From positions 48,156 to 109,747 of the forward strand of contig JARGNV010000003.1 of the NCBI GenBank assembly GCA_029212465.1: 61,592 nt of DNA, in the 5' to 3' direction. The position numbers were made by a program, and so were the translations under genes. Shown here one piece after another: positions 47,660 through 57,214 of the stretch. Under the pieces are notes generated by a model, which worked only from the letters and a program-made list of their open reading frames with translations, was not told the DNA's origin and did no database searches. Numbering within the stretch: the stretch's first letter is position 1; the number at the start of each line of letters is the position of its first letter. The DNA comes from Legionellaceae bacterium. GTDB lineage: Bacteria; Pseudomonadota; Gammaproteobacteria; Legionellales; Legionellaceae.

Positions 47660-48383
47660 TATCACAAACTATGTCTCTATGGATTTTGTAGCCAATGGCT
47701 TATTGGCACTGGGGGCATCGCCTATTATGAGTGAGGCTTCTGAGGAAGTTAAAGATTTATTGAAAATATCACAAACATTGGTGGTTAATTTAGGAACTTT
47801 AAATGAAGCACTGATTGCACGAGTAAACCTTGCCTGTGTTGAGGCAAATCGACTGAATGTGCCCATTATTCTTGACCCCGTTGGGGCTGGTGCAACGGCT
47901 TATCGAACGCGCGTTGCAACTGAGTTATTAGCGCAATACCGTATCGCGTTAGTGCGTGGTAATGGTAGTGAAATTATGGCACTTGCCGGTGAAATGCAAC
48001 AAACTAAAGGAGTGGATAGTTTGGCAGAAAGCCTTGATGCAGAAGAGGCTGCCAAAGCATTATCGCGTCAGCATCACTGTGTGGTGACTGTGAGTGGTGC
48101 AACGGATGTCATTGTTTCAGGGGAGGCTGTAACGTACCTTACAGGGGGCTCTCCTATCATGCCACGCGTGGTTGGAACGGGCTGTTTATTTACAGCTGTT
48201 ACGGCAGCTTTTTGTGCTGTATTTCCGAATGATATTTATGAGGCGGCTCAAGCTGCTGCATCCTATTATGGAAACTGTGGCGTACGTGCTGCAGAAAAAG
48301 CATCAGGTCCTGGTACGTTTAAAGCACACTTTTTAGATGCGCTCGATAATTTAATGGTTGGAGCAACACATGCCAAAGCGTGA
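47607..48383 (+). CDS. thiM: Hydroxyethylthiazole kinase
   Basis: Phosphorylates the thiazole alcohol in salvage of thiamine; 258 residues. It has [29 protein letters not shown] at the N-terminus, [28 protein letters not shown], and [13 protein letters not shown] with the conserved Cys near the active site. AAGGAGG lies nine bases before the ATG, within thiE. It overlaps thiD by 14 bp. Its presence shows that the thiazole is salvaged; de novo thiazole genes (thiG, thiS, thiO) are not in the window. Confidence 0.95.
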   Translation: [258 protein letters not shown]

Positions 48384-49233
48384 GCCACTTCAAGCGGTAT
48401 TGAGTATTGCAGGCTCTGATTCATCCGGTGGCGCTGGTGTTCAAGCAGATATTAAAGCAATTTCTGCAACAGGCGCTTATGCTGCATCTGTCATTACAGC
48501 CTTGACAGCACAAAATACAACGGGAATTCAGGCGGTAGAGTCTGTATCGCCTCAGTTTGTGACGCAACAAATAGATGCGGTATGTACAGATTTAAATATT
48601 CAAGCGATGAAAATAGGCATGCTTCATACACAAGCTATTATTGAGCGTGTGCGAGATGCCATTTTAAAGTATCGTCCGCCCTACGTTGTACTTGATCCAG
48701 TGATGGTTTCAAAAAATGGCAGTCCACTCTTAAGCAATGACCTAACTACGTGCTTGAAAGAGACATTGCTTCCACATGTAAGTGTTGTAACGCCCAACTT
48801 GCCAGAAGCAGAAAAGATGCTGGGTGCGCGCATTCAAAGCCTTGATGAAATGACGCAAGCTGCTACTTTGCTTGCTAAGCAATATCAGGTAAGTGTGTTA
48901 TTAAAAGGAGGGCACCTTCCCGCGCCTACAGCAAAAGATGTGTTATGTGAAAAAGGTGCGCTGCGCTACTTTGAGTTACCGCGAGTTACCACACCAAATA
49001 CGCATGGAACGGGGTGCACTTTGTCAGCTGCTATTGCCTCTTATTTGGCGCAAGGCTTTGCATTACACGATGCAGTGATGTGCGCAAAGCATTATTTATT
49101 TGAAGCCATTTTAGCCGGCAGCGAAGAGCAGTTAGGCAGAGGCCATGGGCCTGTTCATCACTTTTATTCTTTAGAGCAACATGATGATTTTACTGCCGCA
49201 CTTATTAAGAAATATCACAGAGAACTTGTTTAA
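48370..49233 (+). CDS. thiD: Hydroxymethylpyrimidine (phosphate) kinase
   Basis: Phosphorylates HMP and HMP-P; 287 residues. It has SIAGSDSSGGAGVQADIKA, TALTAQNTTGI, VLDPVMVSKNGSPLL, TPNLPEAEKMLG and the anion-hole block THGTGCTLSAAIASYLAQG. The ATG at 48370 overlaps the end of thiM; a TTG four codons upstream is less likely. It follows the salvage logic with thiM and thiE. The final 53 bp overlap tenA. Confidence 0.95.
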   Translation: MPKREPLQAVLSIAGSDSSGGAGVQADIKAISATGAYAASVITALTAQNTTGIQAVESVSPQFVTQQIDAVCTDLNIQAMKIGMLHTQAIIERVRDAILKYRPPYVVLDPVMVSKNGSPLLSNDLTTCLKETLLPHVSVVTPNLPEAEKMLGARIQSLDEMTQAATLLAKQYQVSVLLKGGHLPAPTAKDVLCEKGALRYFELPRVTTPNTHGTGCTLSAAIASYLAQGFALHDAVMCAKHYLFEAILAGSEEQLGRGHGPVHHFYSLEQHDDFTAALIKKYHRELV

Positions 49234-49888
49234 CCAGATACTTCATAACCGATTTAATAAAGCATTGCGCAATAATACAATGCCTGTTCGGGTATTTAAC
49301 CAGTTTATTGTGCAAGATAAATTGTATTTGGGATATTATGAGCAAGCATTAAGACTTGCTGAGTTATGCGCGCCGGATGTGACAGCAAGGCAGCTCCATC
49401 GTTTTAGAACAGATACCATACAGTACGAGAAGGATTTATTTGCATTTTATCTGGTGCCTGAAAAAAAGCCTGGTTTTTTTCAAGCTCCAAGTCAGCCATT
49501 GCCAGTGGTAAAAGCCTATGGTGCACACCTCTTAGGCCAGAAGACATACGCGCGTAAAATAGCTGCCTTAGCACCTTGCTTTTGGTTGTATGCATCAATT
49601 GGAGAGCACATTGACTTCAGTATACTTGCTGACAACAATTCTTATCGACCTTGGTTAGATGCTTACGCAGACCCTACTTTTAAAACGGCGGCAGAAGAAA
49701 TGGTTGTGCTACTAGCTGACAGTTTTGAGGAGGTAGCCGATGATGCAGAGCGTGCTAAGCTCGTCCATATTTTTTTTCAATCTTTAAAATATGAAGCACA
49801 ATTTTTTGAAGATACTTATCCTGTTACACTGCAGGAAGCAGCCGTTAAGTCTTTAGGAGTTGATGATGATAGAGCAAGCTTTACGTGA
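49181..49888 (+). CDS. TenA/thiaminase II-like salvage protein
   Basis: Helical-bundle protein of 235 residues resembling TenA, which recovers HMP from thiamine degradation products. TenA-like patches: HNRFNKALRNNTMPVRVFNQFIVQDKLYLGYYEQAL near the N-terminus, ALAPCFWLYASIGE in the middle, and YEAQFFEDTY at the C-terminus, the latter holding the Glu expected in the active site. The canonical catalytic Cys is not clearly placed (APCFWLY is a candidate). Overlap with thiD by 53 bp and position in the TPP-controlled operon support the assignment. The exact start is uncertain because it lies inside thiD. Confidence 0.82.
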   Translation: MMILLPHLLRNITENLFNQILHNRFNKALRNNTMPVRVFNQFIVQDKLYLGYYEQALRLAELCAPDVTARQLHRFRTDTIQYEKDLFAFYLVPEKKPGFFQAPSQPLPVVKAYGAHLLGQKTYARKIAALAPCFWLYASIGEHIDFSILADNNSYRPWLDAYADPTFKTAAEEMVVLLADSFEEVADDAERAKLVHIFFQSLKYEAQFFEDTYPVTLQEAAVKSLGVDDDRASFT

Positions 49889-50459
49889 TGTGTATCAAAA
49901 GGTATGTGTCGACCGCTTTGCAATGCGGCTAAAGAATAAATTAACCCCTAATTTCGTGACAATACTATCAGGTATTTTAGGGATTTTAGTGCTCCCTGCC
50001 CTTTATGGTCATCAAATACTCCTTGCCGTGCTTTTGTTATTATTGTCTGGGTATTGTGACACCCTTGATGGTACGCTTGCACGCTTAACACAAAACAGCA
50101 CACACTGGGGCAGTGTGCTTGATATTACTGTCGATCGTCTCGTTGAATTTTCAGTGCTGTTAGCCCTTTTTTTAGTAGAGCCTGCGTCACGTGGGCTTTG
50201 GTGTTTGTTAATGCTTGGCAGCATGCTTCTATGTATTACTAGTTTTTTAGTAGTGGGGTTTTTTACTGAAAATAAGTCGAATAAAAGTTTTCACTATAGT
50301 CCAGGGCTTATGGAGCGGGCGGAGGCATTTTTATTTTTCATTGCCATGATGGTGTGGCCTGTTAGCTTTCCTTATTTAGCATTTATTTTTACAATTTTGG
50401 TGAGTTTTACGGCTCTCTTTCGGCTTTATGAATTTTATCAGTCACATTCATACTGTTAA
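49866..50459 (+). CDS. CDP-alcohol phosphatidyltransferase family protein
   Basis: Inner-membrane enzyme of 197 residues transferring a phosphatidyl (or similar) group from CDP-diacylglycerol to an alcohol. The full signature DxxDGxxARx8GxxxDxxxD is readable in YCDTLDGTLARLT then GSVLDITVDRLVE. About five membrane helices follow or flank it. It overlaps tenA by 23 bp, with AGGAG seven bases before the ATG at 49866 (49863 also possible). This makes a lipid gene the last member of a thiamine operon; the acceptor alcohol is unknown. Confidence 0.88.
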   Translation: MIEQALRDVYQKVCVDRFAMRLKNKLTPNFVTILSGILGILVLPALYGHQILLAVLLLLLSGYCDTLDGTLARLTQNSTHWGSVLDITVDRLVEFSVLLALFLVEPASRGLWCLLMLGSMLLCITSFLVVGFFTENKSNKSFHYSPGLMERAEAFLFFIAMMVWPVSFPYLAFIFTILVSFTALFRLYEFYQSHSYC

Positions 50460-50517
50460 AAGTGATTTCTTGTGAGATACTTAGTGGAAAGAAAAAAAAT
50501 AGATAGGTATTTATTGC

Positions 50518-51189
50518 ATGGCTAAAAAGACGGATGCAACCCAGGCGAGTCCAGAGTGGCTTTCAACCTATGGCATTTTAACGGCAGAACGAATTTTAGA
50601 GCGCTTTAGTATTCGATTATCGCATGAAGAATTAATAAGTACGTTAAAAGATAGAGAAAGTCGTTATTATCACTTACTTAGCATGCCATTAAAAAATATC
50701 TTCAATGGTATTTTAATTAATCAGGTGCATGATTATCAGGTGTATATTCAAAAAACCCTCATTGATTATAAGTTGACTACAACAGGTGGCTTGGAAAATG
50801 AAGATGAAACTCAGCAAGGTACAAATGCTGAGGAAGAAATTCGCATTAAACAAGGCGAACTGATTACACTTGGGGAAACCTTTGAAGAAAAAAAATATGC
50901 GCATAGGCAGCTGATTTCAGACAGCCAAAGATGGCTTATTTATGAAGCACCTAAAGAAAATAGCTTAAGCAATTCACCCGATCTTGCCGGATTTAATGAA
51001 CGTGCTGAAGAGTTATTGTTTGCATTTAAAAACTTACGTGCAGCTTTTCGTACCCTCATTCTTGATGTGACGGCTTTACTGCAGGTAATGCCTGACTATC
51101 ATCTTGATGAAGAAAAAATGGCTCAAAATCAAGAAGCATTAGGTTTTAATGCTGATCTAGATGAAATACTGTCTTCAGATGAGGGCTAA
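50518..51189 (+). CDS. Unknown 223-residue soluble protein
   Basis: Not recognised. No signal peptide or membrane segment is evident. The N-terminal part (about 10-85) is helical with aromatic residues (SPEWLSTYGILTAERILERF, RYYHLLSMPLKNIF); an acidic low-complexity linker (GGLENEDETQQGTNAEEEIR) follows; the C-terminal part is helical and ends in acidic residues (FNADLDEILSSDEG). It starts 58 bp after the phosphatidyltransferase on the same strand and converges on the transglycosylase-like gene with a four-base overlap. An acidic C-terminus is common in Dot/Icm substrates but is not specific. Confidence 0.72.
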   Translation: MAKKTDATQASPEWLSTYGILTAERILERFSIRLSHEELISTLKDRESRYYHLLSMPLKNIFNGILINQVHDYQVYIQKTLIDYKLTTTGGLENEDETQQGTNAEEEIRIKQGELITLGETFEEKKYAHRQLISDSQRWLIYEAPKENSLSNSPDLAGFNERAEELLFAFKNLRAAFRTLILDVTALLQVMPDYHLDEEKMAQNQEALGFNADLDEILSSDEG

Positions 51190-51821
51190 TGCTTCTTTTC
51201 ATGGTGTGTTAGCCACTGATTATGCATGATAAGCCAGCGATGGCATAAGAGTGGTGTGTGTTGATATAGGTGCTGGAAATAAGCACGTGTTAGCTTTTCT
51301 TTACAGGCAGGACACGCGCACGTAGCATCTAATACTGAAAAATCATTTGTGTATGCTTTGTCTTGAAGATTAAAAGGTTCATCACTTGTATAAATGATAC
51401 CGTTAAGCGCATCTTCAGAAGGTGCATTATTTTCATGTAGATCGTGCGCTTTTTTTTGAAGTAGCACTTCGTCAGTTGGCATTAAATCACTCGAAAAAGT
51501 GATGTAGTCGGGTTTGAGCGTTTCAACTAACTGTAAAAGGGTTAATTTTTCAAAGCATAATATTTGACCGTCAAAGGGGGAGCGAACTTGAAATATCCCC
51601 TTTTTATTGGCAGTCAGCGATGTCAGGTTTAAAAGCATTTTTCCATGCCAGTGCCAATATGCTTTTAAGTCTTTGAGTTGCTTTAAGTATTCGATACCAG
51701 GCCTTATAAGCAGTGAGGCAAGTTCTACGGCTACAATGTCAACGTGTGCAGCAGTCCAGTCTGCAGTGGTTAATACTTGCCCTGATGGGTGTGTGAGGCT
51801 TGGAATATAAAGGATATTCAT
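51186..51821 (-). CDS. Short tRNA-guanine-transglycosylase-like protein lacking the catalytic centre
   Basis: A 211-residue relative of Tgt (about 375 residues in E. coli). The N-terminal part aligns by eye with Tgt residues leading to FRNPINGD: LIRPGIEYLKQLKDLKAYW (39-57), then VRSPFDGQI (79-87) and LKPDYITFSSDLMP. The C-terminal part aligns with the zinc domain: GIIYTSDEPFNLQDKAYTND (141-160), C168, C170, C173 and H200 (CACPAC then IMHN). Missing are TDSGG with the catalytic Asp (here LLNLTS, 63-68) and the whole middle barrel with the nucleophile Asp. The frame is open throughout and begins by ATGA overlap with the queA stop. It may be a non-catalytic subunit or a decaying gene that remains in frame; a full tgt is not in the window. 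Confidence 0.78.
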   Translation of the reverse strand: MNILYIPSLTHPSGQVLTTADWTAAHVDIVAVELASLLIRPGIEYLKQLKDLKAYWHWHGKMLLNLTSLTANKKGIFQVRSPFDGQILCFEKLTLLQLVETLKPDYITFSSDLMPTDEVLLQKKAHDLHENNAPSEDALNGIIYTSDEPFNLQDKAYTNDFSVLDATCACPACKEKLTRAYFQHLYQHTPLLCHRWLIMHNQWLTHHEKKH

Positions 51822-52837
51822 AAGAGTAAGGTTGCATCCCCATAACTGAAAAAACGATACTTTTCTGCCACAGCTTCTTTATAAAGCGCCATCGTTTCTT
51901 GGTGCCCAATGAGCGCTGCAACCAACATTAAAAGCGTTGATTGTGGCAGATGAAAGTTTGTAATGAGTCCATCACACAGTTTAAAGGTGTAGCCTGGGTA
52001 AATAAAGATGTCTGTGTCCATCGATTGTGGCTTTAAGGGGCCTTTTTGAGCCGCACTCTCAAGGCTTCTGAGGGAAGTTGTGCCAACAGCAATGACGCGC
52101 CCACCTTGAGATTTTGTGCGTAGAATAGCATCACAGGTGTCTTGGTTTATTTCAAAGTATTCTGTGTGCATTTTGTGTTCTTTTAGGTTTTCAGTGCGTA
52201 CAGGTTGAAAGGTGCCAGCGCCAACATGTAAGGTAACATAGGCAATTTGAACGCCCTTATCTTTGAGATGCTTGAGAAGTGTTTCATCAAAGTGTAAGCC
52301 TGCTGTCGGAGCTGCAACAGAGCCTTTATGTGCTGCATAAACGGTTTGATAGCGCTCAAAATCGGTTTGTTTGTCTTCACGCGTAATATAAGGTGGTAAT
52401 GGAATATGCCCTATTGCTTGTAGCATGTCATAAACTGTACCGGCACTTTGAAGTTCACAGTGATACAAGTCGCCTTCTTTTTCTAAAACCATGAGTGCCC
52501 ATGTGTCGTTTAATAGAATTTTTGAGCCGGCTTTAGGTGCTTTGCTCGCTTTTATATGAGTAAGTGTTACTTTTTCTGATAACACGCGCTCAATGAGTAA
52601 TTCAACTTTGCCTCCAGTTTCTTTGTTTCCATAAAGGCGCGCTGGAATCACTTCGGTATTATTCATCACTAGTAAATCGCCTGGATTTAAAAAATCTACA
52701 AGAGATTTGAAGTGTGTATGTGTTATGTGTTGTGTTGCACGTGTATAGTGTAATAGACGTGAGTCGGTGCGGTTAGGGAGTGGGTGCTGCGCAATGAGCG
52801 TATCGGGAAGCTCAAAATCAAAATCGCTTGTTTTCAT
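51818..52837 (-). CDS. queA: S-adenosylmethionine:tRNA ribosyltransferase-isomerase
   Basis: Adds the ribosyl moiety of SAM to 7-deazaguanine in tRNA, forming epoxyqueuosine; 339 residues. It has FELPDTLIAQHPLPNRTDSRLL, NNTEVIPARLYG, VAAPTAGLHFDETLL, LHVGAGTFQPV and ITNFHLPQSTLLMLVAALIGH, all standard. The ATG at 52837 shares ATGA with the stop of the upstream unknown gene and gives MKTSDFDFELPD; an ATG two codons earlier is also in frame. The downstream overlapping gene is normally tgt; here it is the short Tgt-like gene. Confidence 0.96.
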   Translation of the reverse strand: MKTSDFDFELPDTLIAQHPLPNRTDSRLLHYTRATQHITHTHFKSLVDFLNPGDLLVMNNTEVIPARLYGNKETGGKVELLIERVLSEKVTLTHIKASKAPKAGSKILLNDTWALMVLEKEGDLYHCELQSAGTVYDMLQAIGHIPLPPYITREDKQTDFERYQTVYAAHKGSVAAPTAGLHFDETLLKHLKDKGVQIAYVTLHVGAGTFQPVRTENLKEHKMHTEYFEINQDTCDAILRTKSQGGRVIAVGTTSLRSLESAAQKGPLKPQSMDTDIFIYPGYTFKLCDGLITNFHLPQSTLLMLVAALIGHQETMALYKEAVAEKYRFFSYGDATLLL

Positions 52838-53337
52838 TTGCATGTGAGTGATAATGTTGGTTCTGAATGGCTGCTTGTGGATTGTGCGTTCAAACGGCCT
52901 CGAAGTAAAGCCTCTAGCCTGTCTATGCGCTTTGCTAGCTGTGGGAGTTCTTCGCTTATTTCCTTAATACCTTTTTTAATTTGCTGTTGGTCAAGCTGTG
53001 TTTTTGCAGATAAGTATGGAATGTCCAATTCCGCGTCGCACGCAGTTTTAGGCGGTTTATGTGCAGCAAAGAAGGCATTGAACTTAGCGATTTCAGATTG
53101 TTCTTGTTTTATAGATGTATGGTATTTAGATAACGCTTGTAACATGTTCGCTTTTTTTTGCTTAGCTTCGTTTGTTTGTCGCTCAATTTCGGCGCGTTGC
53201 TCTGGGGTTTTAAATAAGTCGGTCCAGGGGCGGTTGGGATCAAAAAAGCGCGTAGTGACCGTATTTATACTGGCAGAAGCGCTGTTTCCTGAGGGGGGGG
53301 TGTTTCCAAGTTTTACTTTTTTCTTTCGAGGAGGCAT
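52834..53337 (-). CDS. Unknown basic coiled-coil protein coupled to queA
   Basis: Protein of 167 residues, not recognised. It begins with a basic, proline-containing stretch (MPPRKKKVKLGNTPPSGN), then a helical, Gln/Lys/Glu-rich region (about 45-80 and 108-147) that looks like coiled coil. No signal or membrane segment. It shares ATGA with queA, so translation is coupled, which favours this strand over an overlapping plus-strand frame. A run of eight C (coding strand) lies in codons 13-16. A basic N-terminus could bind nucleic acid, but that is a guess. Confidence 0.68.
   Translation of the reverse strand: MPPRKKKVKLGNTPPSGNSASASINTVTTRFFDPNRPWTDLFKTPEQRAEIERQTNEAKQKKANMLQALSKYHTSIKQEQSEIAKFNAFFAAHKPPKTACDAELDIPYLSAKTQLDQQQIKKGIKEISEELPQLAKRIDRLEALLRGRLNAQSTSSHSEPTLSLTCK
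53293..53300. repeat. Homopolymer run of eight G in the gene before queA
   Basis: Eight consecutive G on the plus strand (C on the coding strand) inside codons for TPPS near the N-terminus of the 167-residue protein. A one-base slip here would frameshift the gene within its first 16 codons and also remove coupled translation of queA. Runs this long are uncommon in coding DNA of an AT-rich genome. Confidence 0.8.
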
Positions 53338-53410
53338 AAGACTTTTATATGATTAGCAAAATGAGCATTATCACACAGTTAATTCTTAAAATCATCATAA
53401 TGCTCTTAAT

Positions 53411-55447
<2,037 letters not shown>

Positions 55448-55575
55448 CTAATGATGCTGAAGATTGTATTGAAAGGGAGAAAATAACGCCACTAAAACTT
55501 TCAGGTTGTCTGGCGACAGGAAGTTTTGCAAACGGTATACTGCATGCATGTAAAACAAATGATTTTGATACGCTT

Positions 55576-56772
55576 ATGTCTTCTTTTATTGTGTTTTTTT
55601 TATTAGTGATGGTGCTGATTGCTATTGGTGGCCTTCTTTTTTTTGTGATGAGCTTAAAGAAGGCATTGCATACATTACAGCTGGATATACAAACACGTTA
55701 TCAAGCAGGTCAGCATGCAATTCAAACTAAAATTACAGAAGGTCAGCATGCAAACCAGCTAGGTATTCATGAAAGCATTCAATCTCAAATGAAAGATGTA
55801 CGTGAGCAAATGAATCACAGTTTTAAGCACCATACAGAGGGTTTAACAACACATTTAAGAGCACTCACAACAGAAATTAGAACGCAACTCAGTCAAGTGA
55901 CACAACAAGTCAATCAGCGTTTAGCAGAAGGGTTTGAAAAAAGTACGTCTACTTTTACAGATATTGTGAAACGTTTAACGATTATTGATGAAGCGCAGAA
56001 AAAAATCGCAGAACTTTCAACGCATGTGGTGAGTCTACAAGATATTCTGGTGGATAAACGTGCACGTGGTGCCTTTGGAGAGGTACAGCTTGCAGGCTTG
56101 ATTGCGAATATGCTGCCGAGTAATCATTATGCATTGCAGTATACACTCAGCAACCAAAAACGTGCCGACTGCATTTTGTTTTTGCCAGATCCAACAGGTC
56201 ACATTGTAATTGATGCAAAGTTTCCATTAGAAACCTATCAAAAGCTCATGAGTACCGATAAAAGTGCTCAGGAGCGAAAAATATTGCAACAGCAATTGCG
56301 CCAGGACTTGCAAAAGCATATTAAAGACATTGCAGAGAAATATATTATTCCGCACGAAACAGCAGACAGTGCGTTTATGTTTATTCCTGCAGAAGCCATT
56401 TTTGCAGAGGTGCATGCAAATTATCCAGAAGTGATTGCCCTGTCTCAGCGCTTAAAAGTGTGGTTGGTCTCCCCGAGCACTTTAATGGCTGTTTTAACCA
56501 CAGCGCGTGCAGTGCTTAAGGATGATGCAACAAAGCGCCAAGTTCATATTATTCAAAAGCATCTACAAGCGCTCGCAGATGATTTTCAACGATTTGATAA
56601 GCGCATGGACAAACTTACAAAGCATATTGACTTGGCGCAGAAAGATGCAAGCGAGGTCAATGTGTCGGCCAAAAAAATTACGAGTCGTTTTCACAAGATT
56701 GAATCGGTTGAGCTGGAAGCCCCATCAAATGTCGCCTTAACGAAGGAAGAACCCGAGTCAAGCGACTTATAA
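55576..56772 (+). CDS. rmuC: DNA recombination protein RmuC
   Basis: Membrane-anchored coiled-coil nuclease-like protein that limits inversions at short inverted repeats; 398 residues. The N-terminal membrane helix (about 4-28, FIVFFLLVMVLIAIGGLLFF) is followed by coiled coil (30-150) and the RmuC domain with KRARGAFGEVQLAGLI-like (here DKRARGAFGEVQLAGLIA), ADCILFLPD, IVIDAKFPLETYQ and AFMFIPAEAIFAEV. The ATG at 55576 gives a sensible membrane anchor; the frame is open further upstream, into ligA on the other strand, so the start is chosen by protein topology. Confidence 0.93.
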   Translation: MSSFIVFFLLVMVLIAIGGLLFFVMSLKKALHTLQLDIQTRYQAGQHAIQTKITEGQHANQLGIHESIQSQMKDVREQMNHSFKHHTEGLTTHLRALTTEIRTQLSQVTQQVNQRLAEGFEKSTSTFTDIVKRLTIIDEAQKKIAELSTHVVSLQDILVDKRARGAFGEVQLAGLIANMLPSNHYALQYTLSNQKRADCILFLPDPTGHIVIDAKFPLETYQKLMSTDKSAQERKILQQQLRQDLQKHIKDIAEKYIIPHETADSAFMFIPAEAIFAEVHANYPEVIALSQRLKVWLVSPSTLMAVLTTARAVLKDDATKRQVHIIQKHLQALADDFQRFDKRMDKLTKHIDLAQKDASEVNVSAKKITSRFHKIESVELEAPSNVALTKEEPESSDL

Positions 56773-56816
56773 TTTATACGCTATACTCAAGATAAGACCA
56801 CCTGACGGACAAGATC

Positions 56817-57158
56817 ATGCATCGTGTAGGCTCGTTGTTATTCTTGGGGGTGCTTTCTTTTTCATGTGCGACATATGCAGCTGGAAACAGTTGTGGTAGT
56901 GGCTGTTGTGGCAAGATGGGTGGCATTCAATACTGTGATTCATCAGCAGGACGTTATGTTTGTAATAACGGCCGCTATTCGAGTTGTTATTGTAAGCGAA
57001 GTGCTGTAATGGATATGCAGGCATTTAAGGGATGTTGCATGTGGCAAGGGGGCGTTTTCAAATTTGATCAAAAAGACGGTGTTCTCATTTGTAATAATGG
57101 CGGTGTCTCTGAAATTTGTAGTATTGGGCACGCTAAAAAGAAGGTCGCTGCCTGGTAG
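56817..57158 (+). CDS. Exported Cys-rich protein with two tandem repeats
   Basis: Protein of 113 residues, not recognised. A signal peptide (about 1-22, GSLLFLGVLSFSCATYA) is followed by two copies of a roughly 31-residue unit: 29-59 and 72-102. Each has GCC, then GG[IV], an aspartate/glycine-rich turn and [VI]CNNG followed by Ser and Cys. There are 12 or so Cys in total, suggesting disulfides or a metal site. It lies 44 bp after rmuC and 56 bp before potA, and a short hairpin follows it. Confidence 0.75.
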   Translation: MHRVGSLLFLGVLSFSCATYAAGNSCGSGCCGKMGGIQYCDSSAGRYVCNNGRYSSCYCKRSAVMDMQAFKGCCMWQGGVFKFDQKDGVLICNNGGVSEICSIGHAKKKVAAW

Positions 57159-57160
57159 AC

Positions 57161-57194
57161 AAAAACGCATCAAACGGTCATAATCTGCGTTTTT
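57161..57194 (+). terminator. Candidate intrinsic terminator after the Cys-rich gene
   Basis: AAAAACGCA (57161-57169) and TGCGTTTTT (57186-57194) are perfect complements around a 16-base loop, with the T run as the stem's 3-prime arm. The GC core is only three pairs, so it is weak. It separates the Cys-rich gene from the potABCD operon. Confidence 0.45.
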
Positions 57195-57214
57195 AAGCGC
57201 GGCGCGCCTTGCCT

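Noticed and set aside
52784-53356. A 190-codon plus-strand frame with many Cys and Ser opposite the gene before queA
   Set aside because: It has poor start context, an odd composition and lies antisense to a frame that is coupled to queA by ATGA overlap. The minus-strand gene is preferred.
57201-57212. GGCGCGCC palindrome just before potA
   Set aside because: It is an isolated 8-bp site; no second copy or regulator was found, and the potA leader needs no special feature to explain it.
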